Part shown: positions 60,423 to 64,000 of the stretch, in pieces
Layout: the number at the start of each line of letters is the position of its first letter
Position numbering within the stretch: the first letter of the stretch is position 1
Assembly: GCA_947095585.1 (NCBI GenBank)
Contig: OX352762.1
Coordinates: 115,412,930-115,476,929, forward strand
DNA: 64,000 nucleotides
Origin: Nephrocerus scutellatus
Taxonomy: Eukaryota > Arthropoda > Insecta > Diptera > Pipunculidae
Direction of reading: 5' to 3'
The notes under the pieces: generated by a model
Told to the model about the DNA's origin: nothing
Databases searched by the model: none
Seen by the model: only the letters and a program-made list of their open reading frames with translations
Made by a program: the position numbers and the translations under genes

Positions 60423-63400
60423 AACCGATGCACAAATGCCTCTTCCCCTCTGCATTGTAATCTAACAAACTCTATTCGATAGATTATTCCTTTAGGAAGA
60501 CACGGGTGTGGGTCAATATAGTGAGACATCTCTGGGAACTGGCCAATCCGCTTGACAGAGAACCTCCAAATTGACGAATTTCATGAAAATAACAAAAGTT
60601 CAAACCGATGCACAAATGCCTCTTCCCCTCTGCATTGTAATCTAACAAACTCTATTCGATAGATTATTCTTTTAGGAAGACACAGGTGTGGTTCAATATG
60701 GTGAGACATCTCTGGGAACTGGCCAATCCGCTTGACAGAGAACCTCCAAATTGAAGAATTTCATGAAAATAACAAAAGTTCAAACCGATGCACAAATGCC
60801 TCTTCCCCTCTGCATTGTAATCTTACAAACTCTATTCGATAGATTATTCCTTTAGGAAGACATGGGTGTGGGTCAATATAGTGAGACATCTCTGGGAACT
60901 GGCCAATCCGCTTGACAGAGAACCTCCAAATTGACGAATTTCATGAAAATAACAAAAGTTCAAACCGATGCACAAATGCCTCTTCCCCTCTGCATTGTAA
61001 TCTAACAAACTGTATTCGATAGATTATTCCTTTAGGAAGACACTGGTGTAGGTCAATATAGTGAGACATCTCTGGGAACTGGCCAATCCCCTTGACAGAG
61101 AACCACCAAATTGACGAATTTCATGAAAATAACAAAAGTTCAAACCGATGCACAAATGCCTCTTCCCCTCTGCATTGTAATCTAACAAACTCTATTCGAT
61201 AGATTATTCTTTTAGGAAGACACAGGTGTGGTTCAATATGGTGAGACATCTCTGGGAACTGGCCAATCCGCTTGACAGAGAACCTCCAAATTGAAGAATT
61301 TCATGAAAATAACAAAAGTTCAAACCGATGCACAAATGCCTCTTCCCCTCTGCATTGTAATCTTACAAACTCTATTCGATAGATTATTCCTTTAGGAAGA
61401 CATGGGTGTGGGTCAATATAGTGAGACATCTCTGGGAACTGGCCAATCCGCTTGACAGAGAACCTCCAAATTGACGAATTTCATGAAAATAACAAAAGTT
61501 CAAACCGATGCACAAATGCCTCTTCCCCTCTGCATTGTAATCTAACAAACTGTATTCGATAGATTATTCCTTTAGGAAGACACTGGTGTAGGTCAATATA
61601 GTGAGACATCTCTGGGAACTGGCCAATCCGCTTGACAGAGAACCACCAAATTGACGAATTTCATGAAAATAACAAAAGTTCAAACCGATGCACAAATGCC
61701 TCATCCCCTCTGCATTCTAATCTAACAAACTCTGTTCGATAGATTATTCCTTTGGGAAGACACAGGTGTAGGTCAATATAGTGAGACATCTCTGGGAACT
61801 GGCCAATCCGCTTGACAGAGAACCACCAAATTGACGAATTTCATGAAAATAACAAAAGTTCAAACCGATCCACAAATGCCTCTTCCCCTCTGCATTGTAA
61901 TCTAACAAACTGTATTCGATAGATTATTCCTTTAGGAAGACACAGGTGTAGGTCAATATAGTGAGACATCTCTGGGAACTGGCCAATCCGCTTGACAGAG
62001 AACCACCAAATTGACGAATTTCATGAAAATAACAAAAGTTCAAACCGATGCACAAATGCCTCTTCCCCTCTGCATTGTAATCTAACAAACTCTATTCGAT
62101 AGATCATTCCTTTAGGAAGACACAGGTGTGGGTCAATATAGTGAGACATCTCTGGGAACTGGCCAATCCGCTTGACAGAGAACCTCCAAATTGAAGAATT
62201 TCATGAAAATAACAAAAGTTCAAACCGATGCACAAATGCCTCTTCCCCTCTGCATTGTAATCTAACAAACTCTATTCGATAGATTATTCTTTTAGGAAGA
62301 CACAGGTGTGGTTCAATATGGTGAGACATCTCTGGGAACTGGCCAATCCGCTTGACAGAGAACCTCCAAATTGAAGAATTTCATGAAAATAACAAAAGTT
62401 CAAACCGATGCACAAATGCCTCTTCCCCTCTGCATTGTAATCTTACAAACTCTATTCGATAGATTATTCCTTTAGGAAGACATGGGTGTGGGTCAATATA
62501 GTGAGACATCTCTGGGAACTGGCCAATCCGCTTGACAGAGAACCTCCAAATTGACGAATTTCATGAAAATAACAAAAGTTCAAACCGATGCACAAATGCC
62601 TCTTCCCCTCTGCATTGTAATCTAACAAACTGTATTCGATAGATTATTCCTTTAGGAAGACACTGGTGTAGGTCAATATAGTGAGACATCTCTGGGAACT
62701 GGCCAATCCCCTTGACAGAGAACCACCAAATTGACGAATTTCATGAAAATAACAAAAGTTCAAACCGATGCACAAATGCCTCTTCCCCTCTGCATTGTAA
62801 TCTAACAAACTCTATTCGATAGATTATTCTTTTAGGAAGACACAGGTGTGGTTCAATATGGTGAGACATCTCTGGGAACTGGCCAATCCGCTTGACAGAG
62901 AACCTCCAAATTGAAGAATTTCATGAAAATAACAAAAGTTCAAACCGATGCACAAATGCCTCTTCCCCTCTGCATTGTAATCTTACAAACTCTATTCGAT
63001 AGATTATTCCTTTAGGAAGACATGGGTGTGGGTCAATATAGTGAGACATCTCTGGGAACTGGCCAATCCGCTTGACAGAGAACCTCCAAATTGACGAATT
63101 TCATGAAAATAACAAAAGTTCAAACCGATGCACAAATGCCTCTTCCCCTCTGCATTGTAATCTAACAAACTGTATTCGATAGATTATTCCTTTAGGAAGA
63201 CACTGGTGTAGGTCAATATAGTGAGACATCTCTGGGAACTGGCCAATCCGCTTGACAGAGAACCACCAAATTGACGAATTTCATGAAAATAACAAAAGTT
63301 CAAACCGATGCACAAATGCCTCATCCCCTCTGCATTCTAATCTAACAAACTCTGTTCGATAGATTATTCCTTTGGGAAGACACAGGTGTAGGTCAATATA

Positions 63401-64000
63401 GTGAGACATCTCTGGGAACTGGCCAATCCGCTTGACAGAGAACCACCAAATTGACGAATTTCATGAAAATAACAAAAGTTCAAACCGATCCACAAATGCC
63501 TCTTCCCCTCTGCATTGTAATCTAACAAACTGTATTCGATAGATTATTCCTTTAGGAAGACACAGGTGTAGGTCAATATAGTGAGACATCTCTGGGAACT
63601 GGCCAATCCGCTTGACAGAGAACCACCAAATTGACGAATTTCATGAAAATAACAAAAGTTCAAACCGATGCACAAATGCCTCTTCCCCTCTGCATTGTAA
63701 TCTAACAAACTCTATTCGATAGATTATTCCTTTAGGAAGACACAGGTGTGGGTCAATATAGTGAGACATCTCTGGGAACTGGCCAATCCGCTTGACAGAG
63801 AACCTCCAAATTGAAGAATTTCATGAAAATAACAAAAGTTCAAACCGATGCACAAGTGCCTCATCCCCTCTGCATTGTAATCTAACAAACTCTATTCGAT
63901 AGATTATTCTTTTAGGAAGACACAGGTGTGGTTCAATATGGTGAGACATCTCTGGGAACTGGCCAATCCGCTTGACAGAGAACCTCCAAATTGAAGAATT
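60383..64000 (-). repeat. Satellite array, inverted block with 1,620-bp higher-order repeat (about 20 copies, open at window end)
   Basis: The same monomer in the opposite orientation, period 180 bp. Variants repeat every nine monomers: 60601-62220 and 62221-63840 differ at one base (C at 62105, T at 63725), and a third copy starts at 63841. In plus order each 9-mer is A B C A B C D E F, where A has CAATATGGTGAGAC, B has TCTTACAAAC and CATGGGTGTG, C has TGTATTCGAT and CACTGGTGTA, D has TCATCCCCTC and TTTGGGAAGA, and E has CGATCCACAAATG. The array runs out of the window. Confidence 0.96.

Noticed and set aside
60383..64000. Regular direct repeats considered as a CRISPR-like array
   Set aside because: Units are 180 bp with no unique spacers, in an insect-type genome; this is a satellite.

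Overview
This window looks like dipteran (higher fly) genomic DNA. The genes carry short introns with GT-AG boundaries, the intergenic DNA is AT-rich, and the recognisable products have fly counterparts: an Unc-89/obscurin-type muscle kinase, a UBE2F-type NEDD8-conjugating enzyme, INCENP, a serpin with alternative reactive-loop exons, and an ecdysis-triggering hormone (ETH) precursor. From memory, the Drosophila Unc-89, ETH, Incenp and Spn42Da genes lie on chromosome arm 2R (Muller C), which would fit one ancestral arm; this could not be checked here. The many decayed transposons suggest a larger, repeat-rich genome such as that of a tephritid or another non-Drosophila fly, but the species is not identified.

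Layout. 1-3148 (+): 3' end of the Unc-89-like gene. 3.5-5.9 kb: two opposed LINE fragments. 6840-7625 (-): complete three-exon UBE2F homologue of 185 aa. 8.6-9.2 kb: LINE tail. 10209-13421 (+): ten-exon INCENP. 13.8-17.0 kb: LINE 3' ends and a Tc1-type fossil. 17555-17626: tRNA-Ala(UGC). 18.1-19.2 kb: decayed mariner-type transposon. 23418-27467 (+): serpin with two near-identical alternative last exons that differ only in the reactive-loop core. 28004-28676 (+): two-exon ETH precursor of 202 aa. From 29.6 kb to 58.9 kb no host gene was recognised; this part holds mariner/Tc1 fossils, LINE pieces of several clades, a gypsy-like integrase, tRNA-derived SINEs, fold-back MITEs, and small tandem and inverted repeats. 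58939-64000: a satellite with a 180-bp monomer whose orientation flips near 60391 and whose right part is a 9-monomer (1,620-bp) higher-order repeat running off the window.

The host genes are not an operon and have unrelated jobs: sarcomere M-line structure and signalling, neddylation, chromosome passenger complex, protease inhibition, moulting hormone. The serpin and the ETH gene are close, with 536 bp between the second serpin stop codon and the ETH start, so the ETH promoter must lie in the serpin 3' flank.

The most notable observation is the serpin. Its two alternative last exons are identical over 110 of 125 bp, while the 15-bp block coding for the five residues around the predicted scissile bond (P2 to P3') differs at 10 positions. 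All similarity searches, expression checks and fold predictions are left to the reader. Family calls rest on motifs visible in the translations.
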